This document shows, in pieces, positions 38,900-49,382 of a stretch of 64,000 nucleotides of DNA (its first letter is position 1; the number at the start of each line of letters is the position of its first letter). The stretch comes from Unio delphinus (lineage: Eukaryota > Mollusca > Bivalvia > Unionida > Unionidae), in the NCBI GenBank assembly GCA_029339505.1, contig JAQISU010000108.1:18222501-18286500 (forward strand), in the 5' to 3' direction. The notes below the pieces were generated by a model. The model was not told the DNA's origin. It did not search any database and saw nothing but the letters and a program-made list of their open reading frames with translations. The position numbers and the translations under genes were made by a program.

Positions 38900-39300
38900 G
38901 AGTAGATCAGTGTCAACTCAGTTGATTTTACTTAACACACATCCTGATTTGTCAGCACGTTAAGTGAGAGTAGATCAGTGTCAACTCAGTTGATTTTACT
39001 TAACACACATCCTGATTTGTCAGCACGTTAAGTGAGAGTAGATCAGTGTCAACTCAGTTGATTTTACTTAACACACATCCTGATTTGTCAGCACGTTAAG
39101 TGAGAGTAGATCAGTGTCAACTCAGTTGATTTTACTTAACACACATCCTGATTTGCCAGCACGTTAAGTGAGAGTAGATCAGTGTCAACTCAGTTGATTT
39201 TACTTAACACACACCCTGATTTGTCAGCACGTTAAGTGAGAGTAGATCAGTGTCAACTCATTTCATCCTACTCAACACACATCCTGATCTGCTGGTATTT
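38900..39300. repeat. 68-bp minisatellite, about 5.5 copies
   Basis: The unit contains GAGTAGATCAGTGTCAACTC, ACTTAACACACATCCTGATT and TGTCAGCACGTTAAGTGA. The inner copies are nearly identical and the edge copies diverged. The phrase CAGATCCTGATCTG in the next array is similar to this unit's ATCCTGATTTGTCAG, so the two may be related. Confidence 0.93.
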
Positions 39301-39483
39301 TAGTTACAAGTAGTTGTGGGTCTAATCAATTAATTTTACTCAGATGGTACCCTGATTGGTCAGCATAGAAGATATAGCCAATGTTGTTCATTCCATTCAG
39401 AAAAGTCCTTGATCTATGACACATTTAGTGAGAGCAAGTCTGACCATTGCTGTTTTGTCCAACCATTATATGAGGGCAGATCT
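39301..39483. other. Decayed edge of the 68-bp repeat
   Basis: Contains loose matches to the repeat (GATCAGTG, CCTGATTGGTCAGCA) but no clear period. Confidence 0.5.
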
Positions 39484-39662
39484 GGGTCTGTCTTTTGTTC
39501 TATCTAGTACAGATCCTGATCTGTCTTTTGTCCTATCTAGTACAGATCCTGATCTGTCTTTTGTTCTATCTAGTACAGATCCTGATCTGTCTTTTGTTCT
39601 ATCTAGTACAGATCCTGATCTGTCTTTTGTTCTATCTAGTACAGATCCTGATCTGCAACACA
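39484..39662. repeat. 33-bp minisatellite, about 5 copies
   Basis: The unit contains CAGATCCTGATCTGTCTTTT and GTTCTATCTAGTA. All three frames are open because the unit is 11 codons long. Confidence 0.93.
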
Positions 39663-40154
39663 TTTAGTGCTGATCTAGTTTATGCTGCTTAGTAAGGCCC
39701 ATATCTACCAGAACACTGTGAGAAGATCTGAGTCTATGCAGTTGTACTACTCTATACAAACCCTTTCTGCTGGGACATTAAGTGAAAGCATATATTGGTC
39801 TATGCTGCTCCCAAACAGGTATATCTGATATGTTGATAAATAGGCAAACCATATTTTAAAATATTGTATCTGTTCTGTCTGATATCTTTGGATGTTATTT
39901 TGGCATCATTGATGAGTTTACGAGTTTCTTATGCCAAAACAACAACTCCTCCCAAGATATCTGACTGTATGCAGAGAGAACACACATTTATCATATACTC
40001 TAATTTATTGCCATCATCATTTACCAGATATATTATCAATAATTTCAAACAAAATTAAAAAGAACCAAAGATGCTATTTCCAGTTTTAACACAATGTATT
40101 TAGTTCATAACGTCCTTTATGGTATGAATCATACAAGCTGAATGACATAAAAAA
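39663..40154. other. No recognisable feature
   Basis: Unique-looking AT-rich spacer. Confidence 0.4.
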
Positions 40155-40895
40155 TGAAACATGACATTATACACATACCCCTATGCAGGCACATAACAGA
40201 GTACTCAATGCAGGCACATCACAGAGTACTTTATGCAGCACAAAACATAGTACTTTATGTAGGCACCAGAGTACTTACCGTAATGTAGGCACATAACATA
40301 TATTATGTTGACACATAACAGAATACTTTATGTAGGCACATAGCACAGTACTTATTGTAGGCACATATGAAAGTACTGTATACAGGCACATAACAGAATA
40401 CTTTATGTAGGCACATAACAGAGTACTCAATGGAGGCACATAACAGAATACTTTATGTAGGCACATAACAGAGTACTCAATGGAGGCACATAACAGAATA
40501 CTTTATGTAGGCACATAACAGAGTACTCAATGCAGGTACATAACAGAATACTTATGTAGGCACATAACAGAGTACTCAATGGAGGCACATAACAGAGTAC
40601 TCAATGGAGGCACATAACAGAATACTTTATGTAGGCACATAACAGAGTACTCAATGGAGGCACATAACAGAATACTTTATGTAGGCACATAACAGAGTAC
40701 TCAATGCAGGTACATAACAGAATACTTGTGTAGGCACATAACAGAGTACTCAATGGAGGCACATAACAGAGTACTCAATGGAGGCACATAACAGAATACT
40801 TTATGTAGGCACATAACAGAGTACTCAATGGAGGCACATAACAGAATACTTTATGTAGGCACATAACAGAGTACTCTATGCAGGCACATAACAAA
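40155..40895. repeat. 25-bp minisatellite with a 50-bp dimer form
   Basis: The basic unit is AGGCACATAACAGAGTACTC plus AATGG. In the right half it alternates with AGGCACATAACAGAATACTT plus TATGT, and blocks of these dimers recur (near 40500-40620 and 40680-40800 the order of variants is the same). Confidence 0.95.
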
Positions 40896-41145
40896 CTAAC
40901 TTAAAAGTCTACTAGCTTCAAAAACACATTATACATCATAATGTTTGTTTTTCGCTGATTAACTCAGAAATGTACATTTTAGATCTAAGTTTTAATTCAT
41001 TGAGGAGAAAATTATGATTTTTTGAGCATAAATCGATGTTTTACAGAAAATGCTCCGGAAATATTTGTACACATCCGGTGAAAATCAGATTTCTGGAAGT
41101 GATGCGCAGTCAGGAAGTCCCTCAAGTTTAGTGTATGTGGTGATT
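40896..41145. other. Possible 5' flank of the ballast-domain gene remnant
   Basis: Unique sequence immediately upstream of the putative start codon at 41146. No TATA box or other defined promoter element can be claimed. Confidence 0.3.
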
Positions 41146-41330
41146 ATGGCTGATAGGGATGATACTAGCGAATTTATGTCAAATTTGACATGCTCAGCTT
41201 AGTCGTTTGAGGAAGGTGAACCCCTTGAAGATGGCCAACTTAATGAATCTGAAGAAGATTCTGCTCGCTTTGAAGTGAGGCCATTACAATTTCAGCTTAC
41301 AATTGCACAATATATATGTCTATATATATA

Positions 41331-41335
<5 letters not shown>

Positions 41336-41380
<45 letters not shown>
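41336..41380. repeat. (TA)n microsatellite, left flank of the Helitron
   Basis: Continuous TA run directly abutting the CTAG end of the Helitron. Confidence 0.97.
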
Positions 41381-41381
<1 letters not shown>

Positions 41382-41693
41382 TAGCAAGTACCCGGCATGC
41401 GTTGCAATGCCACTCAAAGAAAGAAAGTGTTTTAATCCTGGCATGCGTTGCAATGCCACTGAAAGAAAGAAAGTGTTTGTGTTTTAATAGACTATTTGGT
41501 TTCTGGAAAGCATCTCAGATTATATCAAGTGGTTACCTTACCGAAGGCGTTTTAGGTATCGCTACCGATTATGAATTTCATACAGCTGTTGATTTACGTC
41601 ATCATAGTTTCAGCCAATCCAGACCGTGTTCGATCACGTGACGTATCTAAGGCGCCTACAGTTCACACCGAACACACGCGATTTTAGGTATAG

Positions 41694-42541
41694 CTACCAA
41701 TTATGAATTTCATACAGCTGTTGCCCTTGCACTTTAAATGTTGGCCTGTAATTCTCGCGCACGATATTTGTTGCACCGAATGATGTCATTTGGAAACATG
41801 AATTGTACTTCCGTATGTTTGCCAAGAAATGTTTCGATTGGCTTGTGTCACCTGATACCAACTGTGATAATGGTTCGGGTGGTGAATGTAATTCTGGCAA
41901 TTTCACTTTTCCACCTGCGCAGCACATTCCTGGTGTTTCATTCTTAAATTTGAATGCATTGCAATATCCATTTTTCCAATAAGCACACTTGGATGAAGAC
42001 TGTAATCATAATTTGCATTATAATGGAATGCACTAAGATTTAAATCAGTGTGCATTGTTCGTCTGGATTGAGCAGTGCGAACTCGAACGGTATGCAACCT
42101 TGCTTCCCGTTGTTCATCTGTTTCAGATGATCGGGCTTGAACAGTGTGAACTCGAACGGTTTACAATCTTGCTTTCCGTTGCTCGTCTGTTTCAGATGAT
42201 CGGGTTTTAGCAGTGCGAACTCAGAAGGTTTCTAATCTTGCTTTCCGCTGCTCGTCTGTTTCAGATGATCGGGTTTGGGCAGTGCAAACTCGAACGGTTT
42301 CCAATCTTCCTTTACGTTGCTCGTCTGTTTCAGATGATCGGGTTTGAGCAGTGCAAACTCGAACGACTTCCAATCTTGCTTTCCGTTGCTCGTCTGTTTC
42401 AGATAATCGGGTTTGAGCAGTGAAAACTCGAACGGTTTCCAATCTTGCTTTCCGTTGCTCGTCTGATTCTGAAGCTTGTGATGCCTTTATCTTTCGTGCT
42501 TGAGGTGTAGATCGACCAATAGCTTTTCGTTTAGGTGGCAT
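41694..42541 (-). pseudogene. Helitron Rep/helicase protein, N-terminal remnant
   Basis: The frame opens at 42541 with MPPKRKAIGRSTPQARK, followed by repeated SETDEQRKARLETVRVCTAQ units of about 22 residues, a feature I recall from N-termini of animal Helitron proteins. After frameshifts the frame resumes as LNLSAFHYNANYDYSLHPSV (about 42055-41995), then, in another frame, CNAFKFKNETPGMCCAGGKV, then KLPELHSPPEPL (about 41905-41870) and NIRKYNSCFQMTSFGA ending near GQQLYEIHNW at 41694. The GMCC.GGKVKLPEL and NIRxYNxxxxxTSxGA motifs match the Helitron-like N domain. The HUH nuclease and helicase domains are absent, so it cannot mobilise itself. The direction agrees with the element's TC-to-CTAG polarity. 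Confidence 0.85.
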
Positions 42542-42879
42542 AATTGGTTAGACAGCGAAAGTAATGCTTTGTAACGACTATTACAAATTCACACCGCGAT
42601 TGTTTGACGTAACCAAGGTGCGAACCAAACGTAACTAAGTAAACATGATGTACACCGATTATGAATTTCATACAGCTGTTGATTTACGTCATCATAGTTT
42701 CAGCCAATCCAGACTGTGTTCGATCACATGACGTATTTAAGGCGCCTACTGTTCGATCACGTGACGTACAAATTCACACCGCGATTGTTTGACGTAACCA
42801 AGGCTCGAACCAAACGTAACTAAGTAAACATGACGTATCTAAGGCGTATACAGTTCACACCGAAGACACGCGAAATTAG

Positions 42880-43112
42880 GTATCGCTACCGACCGTGTTC
42901 GATCACGTGATGTATCTAAGGCGCCTACTGTTCAATCACGTGACGTATCTAAGGCGCCTACTGTTCGATCACGTGACGTATCTAAAGGCGCCTACTGTTC
43001 GATCACGTGACGTATCTAAAGGCACCTACTGTTCGATCATGTGACGTATCTAAAGGCACCTACTGTTCGATCACGTGACGTATCTAAAGGCGCCTACAGT
43101 TCACAGCGAACA
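42880..43112. repeat. Tandem array of about 35 bp inside the Helitron (CACGTGACGTATCTAAAGGC)
   Basis: About seven copies of a unit containing GTTCGATCACGTGACGTATC and GGCGCCTACT. Each copy places a CACGTG palindrome over TGACGT, formally E-box and CRE-like cores. Some copies carry CpG-to-TpG/CpA changes (GATCATGTGACG, AGGCACCT). Confidence 0.9.
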
Positions 43113-43285
43113 CACGGTAAATGTCGTAAAAACACATTTGTTAATTGTTACAATTTTAATGGTTGTACTAATTCAGAAACCTTCGCGGGCGTGCGCAGAA
43201 CAACTCACCAAAGTTTTATCGCAATCGGATTAATGGTATAGGAACGCATACGACACAAACAAACAAACATTCAGTTTTATATATT

Positions 43286-43389
<104 letters not shown>

Positions 43390-44292
43390 AAATACATATG
43401 TGTGTGTCTAACCCAATAATTATGATAGAGCATATTTATCATGTAAATTGATTTATTCAGGTGTGTGTATTGAAATTGCAGCAGTAAAGAAACAGTTGAA
43501 GAGTGTGGATGCTGTAAAGAGATCAGTGTGACTTTTGATAAGACCAAGGAGCTCAATGTGGATTGCATCATCGATCATCCTGGATTTGTGACAGTTTGCT
43601 TAGATGAATATGTCCTGGAAGCAGCATACTATGCCTACACACAACAGTATGGAAATCACGAGGAAATTATGTCAGAGTACGTAAACAATTTTCGGCAAAA
43701 TGTTCTCACACTAGTCATGGCACCTTTTGGGAAAGGTGATTGCTGTATAACCATAAATATAAAACAAAGTCATTCATAAATTCATGAAATCCCTTCTTCA
43801 TTGAGAAAATTTGACAATTTTAATATGTGGAGTTTTCACCCCAAACTTTCAAGAATAAATCTAGCTAGCATCATTTGTCTGTTATACTGGAAATTATCAC
43901 AAAAAGCTAACTTCAATCGAAAAACACTACCATTTCTTGAACAGACTGCACTATGATATTTAAAATATATTGTTGTATGTTCCTATTCACTTAAGATTCA
44001 TTTAGCTTCCTACCATTGTTTGTATTAACATCTAATTTTATGCTAAAGGCCTTGACTCAGACAACTTGAAATAAATAAGTTCAGACAAGAATAGGTGATG
44101 CAATATAACTTTATTCAAGTCTAAAATATGTTGCATATTATATTTTCAGTCGTAAGAGATACACCGCATATAGGCAACTTGTATGATGGTACTGGGGATA
44201 TCTTGGCCATGAAATTAGAGTTGCTTTGCCATCCTGTGCAGTAGATGCAATCAGGCAGAAGTTCTCAAGTGAAGGTGGTAACTACAAAGGTT

Positions 44293-45929
44293 TCAAGCAC
44301 TTATAGTTATCTTGCAGACAGCCATCAACTTGTCTGGCCTCAGGGATTGGTTGCATAGAGATGGTGGTAACAAATAACTGACTGGTTTCCTGACCATTTT
44401 CTCCATTGATGCCATCAACCTTTCAACATATTCTGAAAATTTGTAAATAATGTAGTAATAAAACTTAAGATGGTATTCATTTTAACAAACATATCTAGTA
44501 TTTGACTGTATAATTATTTTGTCACATTATATGACTTTGAATACGTGCTAGAAAAATAAATCTGCACCGACTTTATTTTTATTACAATCCAGAACATTGT
44601 TTTGATTAATATAAAAAAAAATCAAGCTGCTTTGCCATCATTTTTAGTGTATGCGATCAGGTGGAACTTCCCAAGTGAAAGTGTTAGCTACACTTATTAC
44701 AAGGACTTGTACATTACATGCAAATGGGATGTGTAAGACTGGAAACATACTTAATTCTAGAGGCCATGAATAGCAATATAAGAATTTGATTGCACCATCA
44801 AATCAGTAAATAGGTTCATACATGCTGAAGTTATGCAATTTACATTACCCCTTTCCAGAGGTATTTGAGTTGAAGCTTGAATCCATACGGTCACTCTCAT
44901 CTGGTTTGTAGCTTGAATCATCGGACTCTTTATCATGGAACACTCATCTTCAATATCATCAGCATCAGTATCAGGGTCTGTGTCCAGTTGATCAAAACTG
45001 TCTTTTTTGTTCTCCATTGCACTATCCTTGTGGATGTCTAAAGAACACTGAATGCCTTTGCTCCTTTTCTGCACATGGACATTTACCTGAAAACCTGTGA
45101 AATATCATACATGTGCATTCTGATTATCATGGTTTTCACACAGTTGAGTAACTCATGAATATTATATGTTTATCAATAACAGTGTAATATTGCTCAGCAA
45201 CACAAAGTGGACAAGTGTATGGTATACAGAGACAATTGCTTACACTATCATACTGAACTTAGTTAATCTATTGTTACATGTGTCACTTGCTTGTTGACTT
45301 TTAATGGTGAGATTATAACAATGAGTTATACATGTATTATTATTAAAAAAATCAATTGATGTTCCTCTCACTAAATGTATTAGTATTACTGATCGAATTT
45401 TCTTAGATCTCTTGAGTATCCTGTCAGTCTGACATTCAACGGCAATACTCCATGATGGTGTCTCTAGTCCATGAAACAAAGCGATACATGAAAAAATATA
45501 TTTGGCAAATTCTAATAAATACCTTTGCATTAGATTAATCAGAACAGCTTTAGTGGTCATCCTTTAAGTTTTATGGATGTTTGAACAAAGACAAATGCAT
45601 CAAACCTCTTTAGTTATTTAGAGAAACTCATAATAACTGGTCATAATGTTTGACATATAACCAACACATTGCATAGCTTTCCCACAATAAATAATAACAT
45701 ATCTTTATTAATTTACTAGTAAACTATTATATATGAGGTCTTATGAAATCATATTAAGCTATACCAACCATTTGAACACGGGAAATGCATGGAAAGTTCT
45801 CTGTGACATCAGTATGCAAACCAGGATATATCTCACCATCTACTGTTGACTGTGTGATTGGTGTTATTTTGGGTTTTCTCTTGTACATTGTCTTGTGGAT
45901 GCTGGTTTTGAAAAAATCTCTTTCAACAT
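44293..45929 (-). CDS. Four-exon candidate gene, 5' end not found; function unknown
   Basis: Four minus-strand exons join with consistent phase: 45929-45765 (acceptor TTGTTAG, donor G|GTATAG), 45463-45390 (acceptor GACTAG, donor A|GTAATA), 45086-44849 (acceptor TTTTCAG, donor G|GTAATG) and 44432-44293 (acceptor TTTTCAG, stop TGA). They give about 204 codons with no internal stop. Introns are 301, 303 and 416 bp. Visible features are short QTD-like motifs (GLHTDVTENF, VECQTDRI, KGIQCSLD), an acidic run DTDPDTDADDIEDE, and a last exon with VERLMASMEKMVRKP and LRPDKLMAV. The later part of exon 3 reads as more acidic (SDDSSYKPDESD) in another frame, hinting at an old frameshift. I recall such QTD/GIQC linkers from THAP-type or transposase-like invertebrate proteins, but no catalytic core is present. 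Its end overlaps the convergent ballast-domain gene by 14 bp. Confidence 0.5.
44623..44736 (+). pseudogene. Diverged duplicate of the ballast-domain last exon
   Basis: Plus-strand frame AALPSFLVYAIRWNFPSESV, then SYTYYKDL, ending at TAA. It aligns with VALPSCAVDAIRQKFSSEGG of 44218-44276. The conserved Cys is replaced by Phe. There is no upstream acceptor in a suitable place and no preceding domain half, so it is a fragment. It lies in the third intron of the minus-strand candidate gene. Confidence 0.65.
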
Positions 45930-46034
45930 CTAACAAAAAGATACAAGTTAATCAAAAAGCATTAGAAGTTTACATCATAAACAATATTAAAGCATAATTC
46001 TTCTTATATTACCTTGTATGATTTTGTACACAAT

Positions 46035-46037
<3 letters not shown>

Positions 46038-46089
<52 letters not shown>
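46038..46089. repeat. (AAT)n microsatellite
   Basis: About 17 trinucleotides. Confidence 0.97.
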
Positions 46090-46421
46090 TACTTATCACA
46101 TCAAACAAACATTGATATTACATCTGCAATCAATGGGTTGTGGGTGTGAATCAGACCTAAAGCGAGATCCACTGACATAATAATGTATACTAAGCAAGGA
46201 AGGTAATTTACTCCCAGATCCTCAGAACTAATTAGTCTTTACAATTTAAAACAATCAATACACCAACTATTCACACCATTTAAGTATGAGATGAACACTT
46301 GTGATATAACTCTATTATTATTGTTGAAAACAGCAACATACAGGAAAAAGGCTACGGCAATAACAATAATATTTCTTGGCTGAGGTCCAAACAATGCAAG
46401 GGGGGGGGGGGTAATAAAAAA

Positions 46422-46424
<3 letters not shown>
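46090..46424. other. Spacer, G-run at about 46400
   Basis: No gene seen. A poly-G run of about 11 bases precedes the AT tract. Confidence 0.4.

Positions 46425-46460
<36 letters not shown>
46425..46460. repeat. (AT)n microsatellite
   Basis: Short AT run whose end forms the start of the following 315-bp duplication. Confidence 0.9.
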
Positions 46461-46461
<1 letters not shown>

Positions 46462-47082
46462 CTTAACTTAACCTTTAACCTTTTAAAACCCCAAATTGAA
46501 GTGAAAATAATCTGTATCTCATATGCATGCTAAGACATCTGATCCATTAGTGTGATGTAGCACAAATGTTCATTTTTGTTGTTTCATTGGCTATAGTAAC
46601 CTTGACCTATGCCTATAGTAACCTTGACCTATGCCATTTTGACCCAACAAATCAACAGGCAACTACTTTACTCCAATTGAAAACCATCCACAAAGTTTGG
46701 TACCTGCCTGTAAATGGCATTGGTATCTGCTCCAAAACCATTTACAGTACTTTTTCCAGTTCCAATATATATATAACTTAACTTAACCTTTAACCTTTTA
46801 AAACCCCAAATTGAAGTGAAAATAATCTGTATCTCATATGCATGCTAAGACATCTGATCCATTAGTGTGATGTAGCACAAATGTTCATTTTTGTTGTTTC
46901 ATTGGCTATAGTAACCTTGACCTATGCCTATAGTAACCTTGACCTATGCCATTTTGACCCAACAAATCAATAGGCAACTACTTTACTCCAATTGAAAACC
47001 ATCCACAAAGTTTGGTACCTGCCTATAAATGGCATTGGTATCTGCTCCAAAACCATTTACAGTACTTTTTCCAGTTCCAATT
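46453..47082. repeat. 315-bp tandem duplication, two nearly identical copies
   Basis: Copy 1 is about 46453-46767 and copy 2 about 46768-47082. I see only two differences (CAACAGGC/CAATAGGC and CCTGTAAATGG/CCTATAAATGG). Each begins with ATATATATAACTTAACTTAA and contains a smaller internal duplication (CTATAGTAACCTTGACCTATGC). This is a very recent duplication, or possibly an assembly artefact. Confidence 0.93.
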
Positions 47083-47274
47083 ACCTTGAATTTTGATCTT
47101 TTGATCCCAGATTGATAGGGTTCTTCCTAACTACATATGCAAGATAATTTAACAAATTTAGAAAACTGCAGGATGCTGCCAGAATCTAATCTAATGGTCA
47201 TTGTTCCCCACCCTTTGTCACCATAAAGAATATGGGAGTGGGGTGGGGGGAAAATAGATTGAGGAAGAGTGTGT
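47083..47274. other. Spacer
   Basis: No gene seen. It continues the GACCTTGA/TTGATCTTTTGATCC phrasing of an old interspersed repeat. Confidence 0.4.
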
Positions 47275-47515
47275 GTGTGATTTAGATTTTTAACATAGCT
47301 TTAACAATTTGCGCTATGATGTCTGCAGTTTAGCAGTCTAAAGTGATGTCTAGCACAAAGCTAGGGTATCATGCCGCAGACATGTAGTATGATGTCCCAC
47401 CCAGTCACATTATCCTGATACCAGGCCAACCAATCCTAACACTAACCTCTTTCTAATGCTGAGCATCAAGCGAGGCGAGCTGTTAGTACCATTTTTAGAA
47501 GTCTTTGGTATTATG
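47275..47515 (-). mobile_element. SINE family B, head-truncated copy
   Basis: Shares GTGATTTAGATTTTTAACAT, GCGCTATGATGTCTGCAG, ATCATGCCGCAGACATGTAG, CACATTATCCTGATACCAGG and GCTGTTAGTACCATTTTT with the copy at 37030. It ends before the tRNA-like head. Confidence 0.85.
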
Positions 47516-47689
47516 ATAGATTTCTTATCTTAAATACTGCTGAATACGGGGTTGACTGGCATGCCGTCTTTTTATGTCCATCCAGTATGTATATATAACT
47601 CATATTCCAAATATCCACCAGCCTTTTATCTGACTTGTAACACACTGCTAACAGAAATGTAATACCTATGTTCCAAATGCTACATAAAC

Positions 47690-48170
47690 CATAATCTTGT
47701 ATATAAAGCATTATCTCATATCCAAAGTAAATAAAACAGAATCTTGTTAATAAAACATTGAAAAGGTAAATTATACAAAATCTTGGACATTAAGCATTAT
47801 CTCACTGCTAAGATAAATGAGACAAAACCTTGTATATAAAGCATTCTCTCATTGTTAAGGTAAATTAGAAAAAAGTCCTGTATTTCAAGCATTATCTCAT
47901 TGCTAACATAAATGAGATATAACCTTCTACATTATCTCATTGCTAAGGTAAATTAGACAAAATCCTGTATATAAAGCATTATCTAAATGCTCACATAAAT
48001 GAGACTTAACCTTGTATATAGAGCATTATTTCATTGCTAACATAAATGAGATAAAATCTTGTACATTATCTCATTGCTAAGGTAAATGAAACAAAAATGA
48101 GACAAATTTTGTACATAAAGCATTATCTCATTGCTAAAATAAATTAGACAAGATCCTGTATATAAAGCAT
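47690..48170. repeat. Degenerate minisatellite of about 46 bp (CATTATCTCATTGCTAAGGT)
   Basis: About ten diverged copies joined by AAATTAGACAAAATCCTGTA and TATAAAG. Length varies by deletion. Confidence 0.85.
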
Positions 48171-48267
48171 TTTATCATCACATTATTATAATACTATGCT
48201 AAAACGATTGCCACTATGTCTATCAAAGTTCTTACTTTACTAATTCTTAGTCAAAAACATTGAAAAA

Positions 48268-48772
48268 TCATAAACCATGATTCTAGCAAATCACAAAAAG
48301 ATGAAGGTCATGATTCTAGCAAATCATACAAAAATGAAGGCCAAGATTCTAGCAGATAATAAAAGAACGAAGGTCAAGATTCTAGCAAATCATACAAGAA
48401 AGAAGGCCAAGATTCTAGCAAATCATACAAGAAAGAAGGCCAAGATTCTAGCAAATCATACAAGAATGAAGGCCAAGATTCTAGCAAATCATACAAGAAA
48501 GCAGGCCAAGATTCTAGCAAATCATAAAAGAATGAAGGTCAAGATTCTAGCAAATCATACAAGAAAGAAGGCCAAGATTCTAGCAAATCATACAAGAATG
48601 AAGGCCAAGATTCTAGCAAATCATAAAAGAATGAAGGCCAAGATTCTAGCAAATCATAAAAGAATGAAGGCCAAGATTCTAGCAAATCATACAAGAAAGC
48701 AGGCCAAGATTCTAGCAAATCATAAAAGAATGAAGGCCAAGATTCTAGCAAATCATAAAAGGATGAGGGGAA
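48268..48772. repeat. 33-bp minisatellite (AAGATTCTAGCAAATCATAC), about 15 copies
   Basis: The unit pairs the core with AAGAATGAAGGCC. With an 11-codon unit the plus strand is open for 169 codons of KAKILANHTRM-type repeats. No start context or domain supports translation. Confidence 0.93.
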
Positions 48773-48812
48773 ATTTTTTAAAATGAATACTATTGGTTTC
48801 AACATATGTTTT

Positions 48813-48815
<3 letters not shown>

Positions 48816-48856
<41 letters not shown>
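48816..48856. repeat. (CA)n microsatellite
   Basis: About 20 CA dinucleotides. Confidence 0.95.
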
Positions 48857-48859
<3 letters not shown>

Positions 48860-49204
48860 TCCTTTAATGTGTACATACAAGATTTTTACTCAATGCAAAT
48901 TTGAAATCAATACAAAAGGATGACAAAGAAATAAAATGTACAAAATTGTTACTATAATGACTTTATTTAAAGAGGGTAACACAATTAGCTAAGAATCAAT
49001 CTATCTTGAGGCCCTCATACAAAGGAATTTATTTATTTTAGCTGCATCTGAAGCCACTGGATATATTGGGTTCAGAAGAAGGAAATAAAAGGGACATTTC
49101 CACTGCACACACATACTGCAAGTATGACAATTGTTTGTATCAAAACTTTAGATAGTGAGGGTAGTGAAAATAAAAACAACTTTATTTTTTATATATGTCA
49201 TGAA
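48857..49204. other. No recognisable feature
   Basis: AT-rich spacer. Confidence 0.4.
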
Positions 49205-49375
49205 TTACTATGGGTTATTATGTGTTATTATGTGTTACTATGTGTTATTATTATGTGTTACTATGTGTTATTATGTATTACTATGTGTTATTATGTATTA
49301 TGTGTTATTATGTATTATTATGTGTGTGTTACTATGTGTTATTATGTGTTACTATGTGTTATTATATGTTATCAT
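49205..49375. repeat. Minisatellite of TATTATGTGTTAC words
   Basis: Alternating TTATTATGTG and TTACTATGTG units. Repeat-like sequence resumes (TATTATGTGTTTTTATGTG) just right of the adjacent transposon, so that element inserted into this array. Confidence 0.9.
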
Positions 49376-49382
49376 GTTGGTA

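Noticed and set aside
48277..48786. Basic KAKILANHTR repeat protein of 169 codons
   Set aside because: A 33-bp array unit divisible by three. The opposite strand is also open and there is no flanking coding sequence.
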